Assembly (NCBI GenBank): GCA_013398295.1
Contig: VZSF01007311.1
Location: 310,001-374,000, forward strand
DNA: 64,000 nt
Direction of reading: 5' to 3'
From: Chionis minor
Taxonomy: Eukaryota; Chordata; Aves; Charadriiformes; Chionididae
Made by a program: the position numbers and the translations under genes. Below are positions 1-11,610 of the stretch, piece by piece. The notes beneath the pieces were generated by a model, which ran no database searches, was not told the origin of the DNA, and was given only the letters and a program-made list of their open reading frames with translations. Position 1 is the first letter of the stretch; the number at the start of each line of letters is the position of its first letter.

Positions 1-3000
1 CTTTTCCAACCTAGGTGCTTAACATGTGTTAGCACTCTTAATATAAAGGAGCTCTGAAAAGAGGATTTCTGGCTTCATCTATGCAGACTCTCTCTGCATT
101 TTCCTGAAGGCAACCAGCGGTGCCCTTCTTCTCACAGTCCTAATTGAGGTTCAGGCTTCTGTTTGAAGCCACCACTACTATTACTCTCCTCTTACGTATT
201 AAACCTCCACATAGGAAATGGGAAGCTCTAATTTAATCCCTGCATCTTTTTGACTAAAACAAACAGTCAAAAAGGTAGATTAGATATTGCCTGCCTCTCC
301 CTCTCAGTAGCGAGGTTTGGTACACTAAGTTATAACCTGGTGTTGTAATTTGTCCTTTTGTTGAAGCTGTGGCACATGCAGAGAAAACATCAAATCATTA
401 AGCTAGACAGCACCAAGAGTCTAAAACTGTGGTTAAACTACTTGTCCAGCAGAGGGAAATCTTAGCTTCTGGTTGCTATTACAAGGTCTCTTTGAGTACA
501 GAAATGCAGCGGCATTTCAAATGAAATGAATAAGCAACCTTGAGCATCAGCTCTCTGTAGCTGCTTAAGATCACTTGAGTCCTAACTTTAGATGTAGAAA
601 TTCAATTCAGTACCTAAGTCTGAGCAGGTCACCCTGGTCTTCTTTACAGAGAAAAATAATTCGTTTTCTACCATGGGTTGAGACGTGTTTTTCCTCTAAA
701 GGTGTCTGTGTTTGTTCAATACCTACAAAGTGATCCTAAGGATGATTAACTCAAGACATGGGCATTTCACAGGTTCACACATTAGGCCAAACCAATTTTT
801 ATTCCTGGTGACCATAGTTGCTAATGTAATATTGGTTTTAGGATAAGAAACCTGTAACTAAGTACCCTTTTGCCTGTTCCTCCCCTCCAGTTGCTGCAGA
901 GCAGCTTGTGAGGACACGCTAAATAATGATATGAGTATACGCTAAATAACTGCATATGAGCATAATGCCCATGAAGCTCTCAATTAATGGAAGAAACATA
1001 ACACCTCTGTAAAAAGGCTCTCCCTTTCTCTCTCATTGTCTAGGTATGGCTTGCTTGCTAATGACATGTACTCCTGTAATTAAAATCAGTTTATTTCCGC
1101 AGTTGATTTTCCATACATTAAGGTTGCTGTGGCAAGTGATTGCTGTATGTTATGCTTTTCGCAGAGTATATAACCAACTAATCATGCCCTGGAGTGCCTC
1201 TGCGCGCTTTCCTGCTTCCTTATTGTCTGCCAGGGCAGGAAGGAAGCCCTGCAGTGGTAGCTGCACGGTGTATGTGCAAGCAGTTACTGTGTGTAAACCT
1301 GTTATCTAGCCCTGGGCTGGGGGAACGGATGAGTGAATGGTCTGTTGCTGCTGTCACTGTATATTGCTTATCAGTTTTACATGTCCCAAAACACAGTGGC
1401 TGCTGGTGGCTTTGCTCTTCTTGGTTATTAAGAAGTAGCCAGGTTTTATAGACCCAGCCATGCTGAAGGCTGAAATGGCTTTGTGGAGTTGTCGCGAGAG
1501 GAGAGGCCTGGCCGGTACCGCTGTGCCATGGCGTATCAAGTGACGTCCCTGTCAGATCAGGTGGACAAAGGTGTAAGACCTACTCTTCAAGCTTCCTTGA
1601 AAGCTGAAACTCTAGTAGAATCACCTGACTGTCGGAACAGGAGCTGTAAGAAATCTCTTGTAATGAACCCCCCCAACTTGGTAACATCTGTGAGCCTGCT
1701 CCGCAAGAATCGCATCCCTTGGTTGCTACTCAAGAAAAAATAGCATCTGAGGTAGGGAATAATGGAGTGGTACACACTGAAGAAGAGGACGGAGGCAGTA
1801 CCTACTCCACAAGAGAACTAAGCACCCCCAAATCCCACACATTTCATTTACTTAATCCTTCTAACAGCCTTTTTCATACTTTCTGGGACTTAAAGTTGAT
1901 CTCTCTGTTTTTTACCTACATTCCCAGAATGTCACTCCATAAAAAGAGCCTAGTGCTTTAGTTCGTCTTTAGTTTGTACACACCCAAGCTGGCTACGTGT
2001 GATTGATTTCTGTTTATATGTTCAGGAAAAACAAAAGCGTCCCTTCACCTCTGCTTTGTTCCTCTGAGTCTGTAGAGCCTCTAGGGATCCATTATCAGCA
2101 ATACAAGGACACAGATTTTATCTGGTAGCTGGAGAAAAGTAGAAAGATCTTGCTCACCTCATGCATGACTAGCTGCAATCTTCATTGAGATGTGTTCCAT
2201 GTAGTATATTATTATATCAAATGACAGAGGTTTGCAGTGAAACAACTGGAAAATATTATAAAAGGTTAACTGCCTGAAAATTGCTGGTAGACTCTGAATG
2301 TAAGTTACAGTGCATTTGAAACAAATTTGTAGCATAAGTAGTCCCAAAGTGCTTTTTATTTATCTTCAGAAACTCAGTGTTAACAAACACCTGATCTAAA
2401 TTTTGTTTGTTATGATAGCAACTGCTGCTATCATGGGAAACATTACAAAAAACCTAATTTTACTCAAAGAGCTCCTTTAGATGAGAAAGTGTATACTTCT
2501 TCCAGCAATTTTTGCTAAAATATGCAAAATACAATAGCAATCTTAATGACTACATCCCTGCTTTAAGAGTTAGCATAAAAAATAACTCTGCGTGTTTCTG
2601 TTTGCAGGAAAACAAAGTGTTTTCCATTTCCCTGGGGTTTTTTTACCAGAAAAAAAACTGAAAACAGCTGTGTAAGTTTAGTACCATTATCCTTTTAGAT
2701 AATAACTTTAGGGGATGTTATTAACAGGAAAAATGCCATTGCTAATGGGTCATGTACCTACAACTACAGAATTACAAAGCAAATGGATTCTTGTTTTCAG
2801 CTGCTCCAAGCAGAGTGTTAAGACGTTTCTGTTGTACGTAAAATGAATAATAAGCTTCAAGTAACTGACATTTACTAGCATGTCAGGTTCATAATTTTTT
2901 ACAGTAATAGTTGAAATCACAATTGCTAAATTGCTCTCATGAAGCAGGCTTTTTGTTCTGATAGATTCCCTACTTCTCAAAGTATAATTCATCTTCCTGT

Positions 3001-3320
3001 AAAAGCACTGATCCTAATCTTTAGCCTGTGTTAAGATGACTAGATCTTCCAGTTTTAAATATGAGGTTCTTTATCTTAATACTCTCTGCAGGGATGCACG
3101 TTTGACCCCATTCCGCTTCGTGTTTCATTTGCTCTGCGGCACATGATCACCATGTAAAAGGAATAGCACATGGTCAAAGGGCTCTGTTCAGGGGTGACTT
3201 ACACACTGCCTACTGCCAGATGCAATGTAGATTGCACTAAAAAAATCAATATAATTCTGCTTTGTAACTTATATGGCATCATTATTTTGTGAAGTAGGTT
3301 ATTCATTGTACCATGGAACA
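1..3320. other. Unrecognised noncoding sequence
   Basis: Mostly AT-rich sequence in which I recognise no gene, RNA or transposon. Open frames here are short (86 codons or fewer) and resemble no family. The stretch from about 1160 to 1520 is richer in G+C and contains scattered CpGs, but I see no exon or promoter I can defend. This would fit intron or intergenic DNA. Confidence 0.6.
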
Positions 3321-3323
3321 GTT

Positions 3324-3397
3324 TTTTGGCACCAGGACCTTTAAACCGATTACAGAAGTGGAGAAAGATTCGGTCCTGCCTGGAAGAGGTGCCAAAA
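3324..3397. repeat. Imperfect inverted repeat (hairpin)
   Basis: The outer arms TTTTGGCACC (3324-3333) and GGTGCCAAAA (3388-3397) are perfectly complementary over 10 bp. Directly inside the left arm lies AGGACC (3334-3339), which pairs with GGTCCT (3372-3377). A 10-nt insertion (3378-3387) on the right side separates the two stem blocks. The whole folds into a hairpin of about 74 nt. It may be the remains of a small palindromic element or chance; no known microRNA is recognised. Confidence 0.5.
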
Positions 3398-5179
3398 TCC
3401 TTCTGTTAGAAACATGTCAGTGAAAAATGGTCATCAGGAGAGGAAGATAAATAGGTGAATCTGCCTTTCCTTTAACAGGCACTGAACGCTGTTTGTCTAA
3501 TAAAAGGCATCAGACCAAAGGGCAGGGAGGAGGTTATTTTTTTATCAATAGTCTATGCTGTGAAAGGCAAAACTTGAAGCACAAGCAAACAGAATTGCAC
3601 CAGCAGCACTGAAGAGAGGAGGCACATGGGGATGGCAGATGCTAGGCTTTCTTCACAGCCTTGAAGAGGGCTGTCTGTTTTGTCGTTATTTCTAGCCTCG
3701 GATTTTGCAAGCTACTGCTCCAACTGGATATTTTCTCTTACAACCCCCAGAATCTCCTTGGTAATTGCAGCTGGCATCCTTGTTCACTGCCAGAGCATGT
3801 GCTACCTCTTTCACTTGGTACTTTCAGGTACTGTCTTCACGTCCTCTGGTTCATGTTTTTGCTGGCACTTGAGATTCCTTCTAGCTATGAGGCTTTTTAG
3901 CTGTCAGTGTTCTGATACTGAGGTCAGTCAGCTTATGGGGAGAAGAAATAGCTTCAATGAGTTTGCTTGTCCCCGCTCATGGTTGACCCAGACAGGCAGG
4001 TGGCACCAACGCTGGGCTCAGTGTTGAGGCCATTGGTGCTGCGCCTTGGAATCTGGGTTGCAGCCGGCACGAGGGTGTCTGGAGGGGAAGGAGGGATCAC
4101 AGTTATAGAGATTAATAGGGGTAAGAATGATTGGCAGCAGAAGGAAGTCTTTTTGTTGACACCTTTGTAAAGAAAAATCCCGGGGCTTTGGGTCATGACA
4201 AGAGGTATTCCTTGTTTGGAGAGGTATCCCCATGGGTAAAGCTTTTTGTTTGAGGCAGATCTGCCTCACGGCAAGAAGTTGCATTTTGCTCACAGGGGTT
4301 TTTTTTCCTTTTAATCTCAGACAAAATTTCTTCTTCTTGGATGAACAGATCGTGTGTCCAAGGCCATGTTGCCCCTCTGGAGTGATGAATGGCACAGAGA
4401 AACTTATACCCTGAAATTTCTGGGCTATTTGGATGGGTGCATCTAATGCCTGAAAGTGCAAGTTAGTTTCATAACTCTATTGCGCTCTGGTCATCAGGAG
4501 GGAAGGAATAAAGGGCCTTGAGAAATGTCCCGTTGGAGCGCGTGCTTACCTGGCTGTGGTGTGGAAGGGTTGCCATCACTCCGCAATGTGTCACACGAGA
4601 GAAGAGCAGTGTCTTGGAGAGCACAGTGCTAACCACGAGTAACTGCTGCCTTTTCATTATCAACCACTGTGCTATTGCTTTATTGATTAATGCTGTTGAA
4701 AGGCATTCCTGCTGGTCCCTTATGTTCTTACTGAAAACCACTTAACATATCAGCCACATCTAATTGAATAGCAAGGGGAATGAGTGAAAAGTCATTCATA
4801 AGCACTCCCTCCCTTTACAGTCATTGGCAAAAATATGTGTGTCATTGACTATTCAAACTATCCTGAAGGCATCAAATTTCAAAATATAATGCTATTCTTT
4901 TTACTTGACTTGTGCTAGATATGCTGCTGCTACTAATGTTCTGGAGACTCGCTTCACTTATTACAGGGACTAAAAATATTCTGTACATCTTGGGTAAGCA
5001 TTTCCATATCTCAGAAAGATTAGTAAATATTATTCTAATTATTTACTAAATCTGTAAGTTGAATCCCATAGACATTCATTGAAATAGCAGAATTTCTTTG
5101 AAAGTCAGTGCTGGAACTGTAAATAGAAGGTAGCTTATGTTTAAATATTGGTATTGCAATGACACCAGAAGGCATCAGT
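3398..5179. other. Unrecognised noncoding sequence
   Basis: No gene or repeat family is recognised. A 147-codon minus-strand frame at 4018-4461 is within chance length and has no recognisable domain. The right end is AT-rich. Confidence 0.55.
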
Positions 5180-5405
5180 CAGTATTAGGGCCTGATTGTG
5201 CTAAACTCCCTACATAAGCATGTGAAGAGAAACAAAAAGTCTTGGCTACAAGGAATTTACACAGTGAAGAGCCAAGAGAAAGTGCAGAAGGAAGGAGGTA
5301 GGTCTCCATTTTACAGACAGGAAGCTAAGAAAAATGATTTGCCTAGGGCTGCTGTGTACCACCAGTAGAAACCAAATTTGGACTTCTGAACTATATTCAA
5401 GGCAA
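5180..5405 (-). repeat. MIR-like SINE remnant
   Basis: The segment around 5308-5350 (CATTTTACAGA, then a purine-rich GAAG..TAAG stretch, then TTTGCCTAGGG) follows the order of the reverse complement of the MIR core. MIR is a tRNA-derived SINE shared by amniotes and long extinct. The following 50 bases (a run on the pattern of accession-number-like 'CAGTAGAAACC...TTTGGACTTCTGAACT') match the rest of that core loosely. The left part from 5180 is less certain. Strong divergence fits great age. It codes for nothing and was spread by LINE machinery supplied in trans. Confidence 0.6.
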
Positions 5406-7930
5406 TTTTTTGTAGTTTATTTTGCAGCACCCTCTTGATTCTTGAGGAAGGTTCCTCTGCTTCCCACCTCAGCGTGTAATTTGATACAGAGCATGTATAA
5501 GCATTCCCCATCTTGCCCCTTCTCTTCCCCTTTCCAGAGACTCCAGTACTTTGCTAATCACCTTCATTCTCTTTCAGCCTCAGGAGGAGAAGTTCCAGAG
5601 TGGGACTCTGTATGGACTGCAGGATGGACTGCAGTATGCCACACATGAGCTAAAGCACCGTTATCATCTGCCTCACCTGCTTGTCTTTTAATTTAAAAAA
5701 AAAATAAAAATAGAGAATTAAATACATCTGAAAGAAGGTCATTAGAATGGAAATAATATTCATTGCCATTCCTGATGACACTGACGTGACATATTAGGAT
5801 GTTTATATATCTTTCAAAAAATGGTCTGTCTTCTTTTATGTCAGATAAGTGATGAGGCAGGTGTGTCTCCTAGGCAAAACAGGCCGCTGCAAATTGAAGC
5901 ACGGCATCAAGATAAGACTGTCATTGTGCAGGTCTCTGCTGCCCCGAAGCTAATGTGCACAATCTGTTTTCGCAAGTGCTTTCATATTTTTGTTCTTTAT
6001 TATGAACATGTACAGCACAGAAATGTTTTTAGTATTGGCTGACTCTGGTATTTTGTAGTCACGACTGTGGTATTTAAACAGGAGATGATCTGTTCTGCAC
6101 ATGGAAAAGGGGCTGTGTTATAGAGGAAATAATTTTAAAAAGTGTTGCTATTTTCTGGCAAGAGGGTGTTATGATTATTTTTCAAAGACTATACCCAGTG
6201 TTCATAATGTTCGTGTACAAACCCATGGTGATTTAAATCTGATTTTTAGTCTGTACCTAGGGAGCATTATCATTGTGTTAGAAATGCAAGTATGACATTG
6301 AATTGGAAAGCTCTTATATATATGTAGTCTCATCTATTTCTTTTTTAGCTGCTGTATAATATTGCTCCCCAATTTCAGCCTAAGAGCTGTGATTACTTAG
6401 ATGAAATGAGCAATGTCACTTGAATAGCAACTATTGTAAATAATGGAGATCTTTTTATAAAACTTCATCATATTGTTAATATCCAAATGCATTTATTATG
6501 ATAAAGCAGCATATTGCCCTTGGTGAAGAAAATTCCTTTCAAAGAGTTTGCCTGGTAGTGATTTTTGAAATGCTTGCTGAAAATCTTGAAATACAAGCGT
6601 GACATGATTGTATTATCAAAATGTGTTTGGTGAAGGACACATAATTATCTTCAGTTTCCAGATGAGACAGAGCTGGTAACTTATCTCCAGTGACTGCTAG
6701 CAAATTTGTTTAGACGCTTATTGAATGCAGGCTTTTTTTTTATCTGCTGCACCACTCTTGCACAGAGAAAAGTTGTTTTTACAGGAGGCATTGTGTCCAG
6801 AATATACATATCTAGCTGAACGTTGTCTCAAGGTAGGAAAACCTCCTGAAACATGCATCCCTCACATCTTAGGGTTATAATTTTTCCAGGAAAATGCTCA
6901 GCTTTAAAAACTGTACGTCATGGCACCATGTGTGTATATACTGGAACACACAATGTTAAATATAATGCCAGGTTTTCTGAATCAGGTCTATTTTTTTCGT
7001 TTAAAGCATTATTGTGCCGAATTGGTGATTAATCAGTAATGTTCCAGCTGAACAAAGCCTTGGTTTAGAAGGGTACTGTTGCTGCTCCGGGTTTAGACAT
7101 TGTCCAGCAAGAGGCCCCTATGCATTGCAAGGATTCCAAAGGCAAATGTTTGAACACAGAAATAAAAAAGAGCATGGAGGAAGCTGACAACAAGATTATG
7201 CCAGCTAATGCTCTAATAAACAGATTGCAATTACAATAAACAATAGCAATTGCTAGTGCATTGGATTTAGGGGATGGGTGGGTTACAACTCCAGCGTATT
7301 GTTTCATATTGGGTATTTTTTTCTCATGCAGGTCTTTACCATTTTTCCCTCCACAAGGCTACCAAGGAATGCAAAGCAAGCTGTCGCTGTGTGTCAGATA
7401 CAGCAAGATCTAAGAGCCCGAGAGCAGCTGAGAACATGGATACAGCATCTGGGGCGTCAGGATGATGCTATACTGGCAGAGGAATCTGCAAGGGGCAGAG
7501 GCTTCCATTTCCTGCTGAGTTTTGTCAGGATCCAGGTCTGCAGTGTTACACAGAGAGAAAGTGTCGCCTGCAAGGTGGGAGTGTGTCTCTGTAGCACCTC
7601 ACAGGCTGAGGGGGGTCACTGCCGGGGACTACAGGACGCATTATGGGTTGCAGGGCAAGAGCATTTTGGGATTGCGCAAAACTTAGCCTCTAGGGGAGGA
7701 ACCACAAGCAGGGAAAGGGAGGAATAGAGGTGGTTGATGAGGGAAAATCTTGGGAAAACAGAGAGATAAGGGACTAAACGGGGGCAGTTGCATGTAAGTA
7801 GGTGGCTGCTCAGTAGGCTCATCTGGCCATGCCCTGCACTTGATCAGCACAGTCTGTTCTGTCTTCCATTAAGCTCCATTTTTGTTTTCCTGGGCGCTAG
7901 GCTCTCTTCTGTGTGTACGGAGGTCTGCGA
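5406..7930. other. Unrecognised noncoding sequence
   Basis: No recognisable gene. An A-rich run lies at 5692-5712. From about 7370 the sequence becomes richer in G+C and stop codons thin out, so the 149-codon frame at 7278-7727 is not strong evidence of coding; it has no recognisable domain. Confidence 0.5.
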
Positions 7931-8182
7931 GGCCAGCAACTGGAGCGGGACTGTGGGATCACAGGGGTCCCTGTCTGTGGTATTAGCAACTGGAGCGAGT
8001 TGGGGTACGTAAGTCAGTGTGTGATCGCTCCTGATTATCAGCCTGGGCTTGCAAAGTAGCTGAAGTGACCTGGGAGCCAGGTGTGCGCGTGTGTCTCAGA
8101 GTGACACAACTGGGGGAGCTGGCTGCAGGAGGGGGTCGGGGTCCCAGCCATGTGGCAGAGAGTCTGTAGGGTCTGGGGTTGA

Positions 8183-8230
<48 letters not shown>

Positions 8231-8246
8231 GCGTGTGCGTGTGCGT

Positions 8247-8280
<34 letters not shown>

Positions 8281-8360
8281 TTCTGTGCATGAGGCAAGTG
8301 AGGACCCAGGGCCAGCTACTGGAGGGACTGAGTGTCTAAGCCCAGGTGCTGGAGGCAGCT
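7931..8360. repeat. Diverged core-motif repeats in GC-rich block
   Basis: A core resembling AGCAACTGGAGCG occurs at 7935-7947 and again exactly at 7985-7997, a 50-bp step. Related versions are near 8106-8120 (ACAACTGGGGGAGCT), 8313-8326 (CAGCTACTGGAGGG) and 8347-8356 (TGCTGGAGGC). The first and fourth copies share the fuller pattern GCCAGC-ACTGGAG-GGACTG-GTG. This looks like an old minisatellite, later split by the GT tract inside it. I do not recognise a named family. Confidence 0.45.
8184..8281. repeat. (GT)n microsatellite with GTGTGC variant units
   Basis: About 98 bp of alternating purine and pyrimidine. The outer parts are pure TG repeats; the middle (about 8222-8259) is a regular series of TGTGCG hexamers. 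The tract opens stop-free frames on both strands that translate as cysteine/valine or threonine/histidine runs, which are artefacts. Such tracts are prone to Z-DNA formation and length change. Confidence 0.97.
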
Positions 8361-10090
8361 AAAGCCAATTCTTCACATTTTTCTTGGCAATTTACATCTA
8401 TGCAGGGTAGGCCTTATTCTGATCTTACAAAATCAGAGTGTTTCAGTTTACTCCTCCTTTCTTCTCACCCTTCATAGAGACGTGTTTCTGTGCTCTATAT
8501 TTGTAGTGATGGTGTAGAAAGCAAGATGCAGAGATTGCACATGATGTGCAAGTAGGTAGAGAATTTTGGTCTTCCTGCCTTTTACAGCCATTTGTTCTCA
8601 TTCTACACAGGTACAGAGTTCTAGAAAACCAGACCCTTTCTGTCTGGAATGCTTAGCACCCCTTTTCTATATCATTTCTATGAAAGAGACTTCCATTCTG
8701 TGTCCGCTTCACTTGCTGTAGTTGTTTACCTAAGCAATGTCTGGACTGAGAGCGTCTGTAATGCACTGGGTTCGGCAGACAGGCGTGTGAATTGTAACTA
8801 AGCAGCCCAGATGAGGGGAGGAAGTACTGACCGATTTCTTCCCCGTGCTCCTGAGGAAAACCCCCTTCATGAAGAGTTGTATGAAATATGCACTACCTAT
8901 TGAAGTGTCTCTCAACACGTCTATCAGTGTCCCTCAAAGATTGCTACAGGGCTCTGTCACGCCAAACCTCACCACTTCCACATGATTAATTGCGGCCAAG
9001 TCCAGTCTGAAGCAATAGCCAGTAATGCGTGGATATATTTGTGTAAGGTGTGGCAAAGTGTATAAGCATGTGTATATGCTTGTGTGTAATACAAGTTTCA
9101 ATATATGGGAAGGCTACGTGATGAGATTTGAACAGTCCATTACCAAGTGAGAGAGAACATTTTGCCTTAGAGTGGGCTAAAGATTTTTTTAACATTTAGT
9201 GGAGTCTGGGGAGTGGCCCTCTATAACAGGTGCTGCTTACAGGAAGGCAAGAGATGCCTGCAGCTGGCCTCAACAGGCGTACCGGCTGTTTGAGGAGGTG
9301 AACGCAGTGAATATTTTGGGGGACTGAGTATTGGTATTGTCTCCAAAATAAATTATGAATCAGTAAGTCTCTTGATGTGGAACAGGAGTCGAGGTGGAGG
9401 TGAGAAGGACAAAGCAAAAAAGTCTGCAGAGGTGAGAATTAATCCAAACAGATGCTAACAGAGGGAGGAAGCACGTGTTCCCTGGCTGAGGTCTTTAGGT
9501 TTGCTTCCACAGGATATGATGGACGTGCTTAAGGATTGCATTCTGAGCTCCGTGGTCAAGTCACTGGTTTGACGTACTAGACGACAGGAAGGTTTCTGCA
9601 TGTGATCTAAAGATAGGTAAATACAAACATAGTCAACTTTTATTTCTGTTTAGCCATTTTGCTAACATTCTGTTTCTGTTCAGGAACTTGAAGTGAGAAA
9701 TATAGTGCCCCAGGCACCATTTCCTACCAGCAGATGGGTCCTACCAGGGGGTGGCATGGATCTTAGGAGCTATGAAAAATTAGGTGGGATGATTGGACCC
9801 TGAAGGAATCTAACACCCCCTCTCACTCCCCCCTCACCACCAAGTTCAATAAATCAGTGCATAAAAGCTATTTGGAAAACAAGGAATTCAAAACAAAACT
9901 TAATTTGTGTTGTAATTTTATGAATGCTAAGCAACACCTACAAAGAAGCAAACTGTGGTGGTGGAGCTGTTGTCTCCTTTCAGAAACATTTTATAGAGTT
10001 CCATTTAAAAAAGAGAGAAAAAAGTCTTTGGTAACAAGTCTAGTCTAGAAACTTCCCACAGCAGCTTTCCATGATGGTTTCAGAGTCATT
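8361..10090. other. Unrecognised noncoding sequence
   Basis: No gene or repeat family recognised. Open frames are 73 codons or shorter with no known domain. Confidence 0.6.
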
Positions 10091-10542
10091 TATAGAATCA
10101 TAGAATTACTTGGGTTGGAAGAGACCTTCAAGATCATCGAGTCCAACCATAAACCTATGCCAAAACCACCCCTAAACCATGTCCCTCAGCACCACGTCCA
10201 CCCGTCTTTTAAATACCTCCAGGGATGGTGATTCCACCACCTCCCTGGGCAGCCTGTTCCAATGCCTGATAACCCTTTCAGTAAAGAAGTTTTTCCTAAT
10301 ATCCAACCTAAACCTCCCCTGGCACAACCTGAGGCCATTTCCTCTTGTCCTGTCGCTTGTTACTTGGGAGAAGAGACTGACCCCCACCTCGCTACAACCT
10401 CCTTTCAGGTAGTTGTAGAGAGTGATAAGGTCTCCCCTCAACCTTCTCTTCTCCAGGCTAAACAATCCCAACTCTCTCAGCTGCTCCTCATAAGACTTGT
10501 TCTCTAGACCCCTCACCAGCTTCGTTGCCTTTCTCTGGACAC
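10091..10542 (-). mobile_element. CR1 LINE, 5'-truncated (copy A)
   Basis: CR1 is the main avian non-LTR retrotransposon. The left edge reads TATAGAATCATAGAAT followed by the usual GGTTGGAAGAGACCTTCAAGATCATC block, which is the reverse complement of the CR1 3' end. The element therefore lies on the minus strand and is truncated at its 5' end near 10542. A minus-strand frame at 10172-10516 (114 codons, uninterrupted) is the C-terminal part of CR1 ORF2 downstream of the reverse transcriptase: it contains [12 protein letters not shown] and [16 protein letters not shown]. The intact frame makes this the least decayed CR1 in the window. It lacks the endonuclease and reverse transcriptase and cannot move by itself. 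Confidence 0.95.
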
Positions 10543-11454
10543 AATGATGACAAACTCTTCATTATCACCAGAAACTGTTCCTGCTATAGGTATAAAGTTA
10601 CTCAGTGTTATGTCAACAGTGAAAAACCACACAGAAACCTCTGTTAAACTCATGTGAGTAGGTGTGCAGAATCAAAAAACCACTGAACTTCAAAGAAATG
10701 ATTCTGTCCTAGATATTAACCCATTTGGCCTGAAATAATGAAATAAAATTGTGTAGTGTCTTTTGATTTAGTATGTCTTTGAGAGTTTATGCTTCCTGAA
10801 GCTGTGTGCCAACTAGAATGTCGCCATCTTTCAGTTCATTTAAGCAGGAGATGAGTAAGATCCATCACCCTTCCCATGTATTCTGGCCCAAGCCTGTCCT
10901 GGAGAAGACAGTGAAATGTGTGCACATTGGCTCTCACATCACCCAGCAGACACAGCTCCAGTGCTACACTGCAGTCCTTATCACCTGCACATTGGTAATT
11001 CCTTTCTTTCCAGTGGAGTTTCAATGCTGTTGTGAGGAACATCGGCTACAATTCCTAAGTGTTGGAAAGCAACTGGAAATTTGGTTTCTATAGATAAAAC
11101 AATACTTTAAAACAGCAGTGGTCTATCTCAGATTCACCAAGTCTTTTCATATCAACAGGAAGTTTGATATATAAACCCAAGTTTTACTGCTTTAATCTTC
11201 ATAATTTTAATAAAGCCTTATTTATAAAATGGATTAATTCATGTAACCACTGTGTAGGAATGTTTTACAGGCACTGTTAATTCCTTGTCCAGGATTACAA
11301 ATATGCCTATGAATAAAATGGAAGTAGATGTTACGGTATTAATTTTTGCGTTTTTTGAAAACATCAAAGTCACATAACCTTATGTCTAATGACTTCATTT
11401 AATTATACAGTTCTTCATTTTCGTCTTCAAAGAAATCTACAAACAATGACTAAT
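10543..11454. other. Unrecognised noncoding sequence
   Basis: AT-rich sequence between CR1 copy A and a MIR fragment. No gene recognised; the open frames of 95 and 68 codons on opposite strands overlap each other. Confidence 0.6.
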
Positions 11455-11610
11455 TAATCCTCGCAGCAGCCCTTTGAAATAGGTAGATAGACATAATTAA
11501 TCCCATCTAACCGATCCCTTGCCCAAGGCAATACACTGAATCAATATTTAAGCCAAGATTAGAGCTCAGTCTTACTCTGTGGTCATTTCACTAAACTAGC
11601 TGTTAACCAA
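11455..11610 (-). repeat. MIR SINE remnant
   Basis: The run CCTCGCAGCAGCCCTTTGAA, then ATAGGTAG, then AATTAATCCCAT, then CCCTTGCCCAAGG, then CACTGAATCA and GATTAGAGCTCAG follows the reverse complement of the MIR consensus in the right order (known family layout: 3' part, TCTGTAAAATGG region, CORE). About 20-30 bases of the core between CCCATCT and CCCTTGCCC appear to be missing. MIR copies in bird genomes are few and old. Confidence 0.7.

Noticed and set aside
1160..1180. GTATATAA as a core promoter TATA box
   Set aside because: No initiator, exon or CpG context supports it.
4018..4461. 147-codon minus-strand frame
   Set aside because: No known domain; chance length.
7983..8339. Threonine/histidine- and cysteine/valine-rich frames on both strands
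   Set aside because: Translations of the GT/GTGTGC repeat.
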